Assembly: GCA_937916185.1 (NCBI GenBank)
Contig: CALGGD010000245.1
Location: forward strand, 1 to 7,499
Source: an uncultured Oxalobacter sp.
GTDB lineage: Bacteria; Pseudomonadota; Gammaproteobacteria; Burkholderiales; Burkholderiaceae_D
Reading direction: 5' to 3'
Length of the DNA stretch: 7,499 nucleotides
A model generated the notes under the pieces. It was not told where the DNA came from. It saw only the letters and a program-made list of their open reading frames with translations, and did not search any database. The position numbers were made by a program, and so were the translations under genes. How positions within the stretch are numbered: position 1 is the stretch's first letter; every line of letters begins with the position of its first letter. Shown piece by piece: positions 5,664 through 7,499 of this stretch.

Positions 5664-5888
5664 TCACTGCAGCGGGATGTCCGGAGGGCGTTTGCCCTGC
5701 TGGGCAAGCGCCTGCACCGCCATGTCCAGCAGTTCATTGCAGCGTTGCTCATCTTCTGTATGCGCAATGCTGATCAGGTTGTCCGCAGAGGAATAGATGA
5801 CAACCGCCTGAACATCTTCCGGCCTTTTCTTTGCCAGGTCGCTGCAGATGTTCTCGAACATTTTCCGGATGCCTTCAGGAGTTGACAA
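5664..5888 (-). CDS. Small protein of unknown function, TTG start
   Basis: The protein has 74 residues and is acidic and soluble, without signal peptide or membrane segment. The predicted pattern is a helix (IRKMFENICSDLAKK), a beta hairpin (VQAVVIYSSADNLISIAHT) and a long helix (DEQRCNELLDMAVQALAQQ). I do not recognise the family. The TTG at 5888 is favoured because AAAGG lies 8 bases before it on the minus strand; the next in-frame ATG is at 5861 and would remove half of the first helix. The gene sits 134 bp after hpf, on the same strand, where many betaproteobacteria carry ptsN, but it does not resemble PtsN (EIIA-Ntr). It may be transcribed with hpf. The coding call rests on frame length, ribosome binding site and ordinary amino acid composition. 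Confidence 0.6.
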   Translation of the reverse strand: MSTPEGIRKMFENICSDLAKKRPEDVQAVVIYSSADNLISIAHTEDEQRCNELLDMAVQALAQQGKRPPDIPLQ

Positions 5889-5930
5889 GACAGGAACCTT
5901 TCTCAGTGGTGGTATGGGAACGTCTCTGGG

Positions 5931-5958
5931 CCGTTGCGGGCAGGGATGCCTGCAACGG
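5931..5958 (-). repeat. Long hairpin in the gap between hpf and the small gene
   Basis: CCGTTGC (5931-5937) pairs with GCAACGG (5952-5958), then a G-T position and a further 4 bp GGCA/TGCC, around a 4-base loop. The stem therefore has 12 positions. No T tract follows on either strand. It could stabilise the hpf mRNA 3' end, act in Rho-dependent termination, or be a remnant repeat. The rest of the 134 bp gap shows nothing further I can name. Confidence 0.45.
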
Positions 5959-6022
5959 TCTGGTTGAACAGATGGAACGCGCAGCCGTGGACGGCGCTTC
6001 CTTTGCCTGATGACCTGCTGCG

Positions 6023-6352
6023 TCAGAGCACGCCTTTGATGGATTCACGGGAATGGCTGCGGTTTTTTTCCTTCGCCTTGACAAGCTGCCTGTCAACTTT
6101 ATCCATCAGGGTGTCGATGGCAGCGTAGATATCCTGACCTGTGCTTTCAGCGTGCAGGGTCTTTCCGGAGAGCTTCAGGTTGATTTCTGCGCGCTGGCGT
6201 TTTTCCTTGTCGGAAATGTTGTCCACGGCGAGCAGAACCGTTATTTCAATGACACCATCGAAATTCCGTTTCATCCGGTCAAGTTTTGTCTCAACATGAC
6301 TGCGGATGGCAGGGGTGATTTCAAGATGGTGTCCGCTGATGGTCAGGTTCAT
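6023..6352 (-). CDS. hpf: Ribosome hibernation promoting factor, short form
   Basis: The protein has 109 residues and belongs to the HPF/YhbH/RaiA family. It binds the decoding centre of the 30S subunit when growth slows, blocks tRNA and mRNA binding, and (short HPF) helps form 100S dimers. Family marks are the start MNLTISGHHLEITPAIR, the FDGVIEITVLL strand, AEINLKLSGKTLHAES, and the GQDIYAAIDTLMDKVDRQL helix near residues 75-93. The C-terminal tail is basic (KAKEKNRSHSR), and the long-form dimerisation domain is absent. The ATG at 6352 has a strong AAGGAG ribosome binding site and matches the family start; a longer frame to 6400 adds residues unlike the family. The gene lies 59 bp after rpoN on the same strand, the usual order in proteobacteria, so the two are probably co-transcribed. 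Confidence 0.95.
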   Translation of the reverse strand: MNLTISGHHLEITPAIRSHVETKLDRMKRNFDGVIEITVLLAVDNISDKEKRQRAEINLKLSGKTLHAESTGQDIYAAIDTLMDKVDRQLVKAKEKNRSHSRESIKGVL

Positions 6353-6411
6353 AGAATTCTCCTTCATTCTGTACTGATTGTCCTGGATGCCAGCCGGCAT
6401 CAGGACGGTTG

Positions 6412-7499
6412 TTAGAGACTTTTACGCAGGCTTGCCGGCGGAATCTTGAGGATGTCACGGTATTTCGCAACGGTCCTTCTGGCAATGACCAGACCGTCTT
6501 TTTCAAGGAGCTGCGCAATCTTGCTGTCTGAATAGGGCTTTTTCCTGTCTTCGGAGGCAACCAGCTGACGGATTTTCTCGCGGATTGCCATGGCAGACGC
6601 TTCGCCACCTCCTTCCATCATCAGATGACTTCCAAAAAAATACTTCAGCTCAAAAATACCCAATGGGGTCATGATGTATTTCTGGGCTGTCACCCGAGAG
6701 ACGGTGCTCTCATGTAATCCTAGTGTATCAGCTATTTCGCGTAATACAAGGGGTCTCATGGAGGCAGGGCCTGAACTGAAGAATGCCTGCTGCCTTTCGA
6801 TGATGGCTTCAGAGACTTTCAGGATGGTGTCAAAACGCTGGTTGATATTCCTGATCAGCCATTTCGCTTCCTGGAAACGGGCGTTCAGTGTGGAACGGTT
6901 GGTGGCGTTTTTCAGGATGTTGCCATACAGCTGGTTGATGCGGATTTTCGGCATCGCATCGGCATTGAGCTCGGCATGCCATCGACCGTCTTCTTTCCTG
7001 CAGGCAATGATTTCCGGGATGACGGTGTCTGCGGTGTCCGTGGCATAGGCTGTGCCTGGATGGGGATTGCAGTTCAGGATGACTTTCCGGATTTCAACGA
7101 GGTCTTCATCATCACAGCCGACGGCTTTTTTCAGTTTGGCATCATCATGCTGGGCGAAGGTTTTCAGGTGTTTCTCGACAATCTCAAGGGCATAGCGGCG
7201 GATGATGAACGGGACATCCGGCATCATCCTGACCTGCAATGCCAGGCATTCTGTACTGTCACGGGCTCCGACGCCGGCTGGTTCAAAAGACTGGAGGCAG
7301 TCCAGCGCTTCCTCAAGCTCCTGCATGCTGACATGCAGCTCATCCGGCAGCCATGCCAGTATTTCCTCAAGGGTCTCAAGCAGGTAGCCGTGGATGTCCA
7401 GGGCATCGATCAGCAGTTCCACCAGTACCCGCTGACGATGGTCACGGACACTGACCCGGAGCTGTTCCTCAAGGTGTTCCTTGAGCGTTTTCGGCGGGG
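6412..7499 (-). CDS. rpoN: RNA polymerase sigma-54 factor, C-terminal part (5' end outside window)
   Basis: Sigma-54 directs RNA polymerase to -24/-12 promoters and needs an AAA+ activator. It typically controls nitrogen, carbon and envelope functions. About 361 residues are visible; the N-terminal activator-contact region I lies outside the window. Visible in order are the core-binding domain (LIDALDIHGYL and LQSFEPAGVGARDSTECLALQ), the central region (MPKIRINQLYGNIL, then FQEAKWLIRNINQRF), the helix-turn-helix LREIADTLGLHESTVSRVT that contacts the -12 element, the FELKYFFGSHL segment, and the RpoN box IARRTVAKYR, which reads the -24 element, 15 residues before the C-terminus. All key segments appear intact. 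The helix-turn-helix stretch uses codons unlike the rest of the gene. The stop is TAA at 6414-6412; hpf follows. Confidence 0.97.
   Translation of the reverse strand, partial: PPKTLKEHLEEQLRVSVRDHRQRVLVELLIDALDIHGYLLETLEEILAWLPDELHVSMQELEEALDCLQSFEPAGVGARDSTECLALQVRMMPDVPFIIRRYALEIVEKHLKTFAQHDDAKLKKAVGCDDEDLVEIRKVILNCNPHPGTAYATDTADTVIPEIIACRKEDGRWHAELNADAMPKIRINQLYGNILKNATNRSTLNARFQEAKWLIRNINQRFDTILKVSEAIIERQQAFFSSGPASMRPLVLREIADTLGLHESTVSRVTAQKYIMTPLGIFELKYFFGSHLMMEGGGEASAMAIREKIRQLVASEDRKKPYSDSKIAQLLEKDGLVIARRTVAKYRDILKIPPASLRKSL

Overview
The window looks like chromosomal core sequence from a betaproteobacterium, most likely Burkholderiales and possibly near Oxalobacteraceae. The sigma-54 factor and the short HPF protein read as the betaproteobacterial type and sit next to each other in the usual rpoN-hpf order. 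The tRNA-Pro(GGG) has an encoded CCA end. Base composition is moderately GC-rich and fairly even. I see no IS element, integrase, CRISPR array or phage gene. The taxonomic call is an inference from protein flavour, not from a database match.

Left part (1-2213, + strand): the 3' part of a phosphohexomutase gene, then a class I SAM-dependent methyltransferase 19 bp downstream, then a small zinc-ribbon membrane protein. A strong intrinsic terminator closes this block. The three genes may be one transcript, although a weak promoter-like site precedes the third.

Middle part (2222-4323): a Sec-exported DUF2059 protein on the minus strand has a terminator-like hairpin in its own leader. A tRNA-Pro(GGG) gene with an extended -10 promoter points the other way and is followed by one clear and one possible terminator. 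Then come two consecutive + strand genes for small membrane-anchored proteins that appear to be diverged paralogues with a PH-like strand pattern. This pair is the least explained coding content. A -24/-12 (sigma-54-like) sequence lies in the end of the first gene, and a perfect hairpin lies just before the ribosome binding site of the second.

Right part (4339-7499, minus strand): transcription runs from high to low coordinates through rpoN (5' end cut off by the window), hpf, a 74-codon unidentified gene with a TTG start, and a secreted protein made of nine Sel1 repeats. In many betaproteobacteria ptsN and hprK follow hpf; here the unidentified small gene takes that place. rpoN and hpf fit together as stress and nutrient control: an alternative sigma factor and a ribosome hibernation factor.

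I found no clear new multi-gene system such as a defence island. The best candidates for undescribed biology are the paralogous membrane-protein pair with its regulatory-looking spacer, the leader hairpin of the DUF2059 gene, and the small gene behind hpf.
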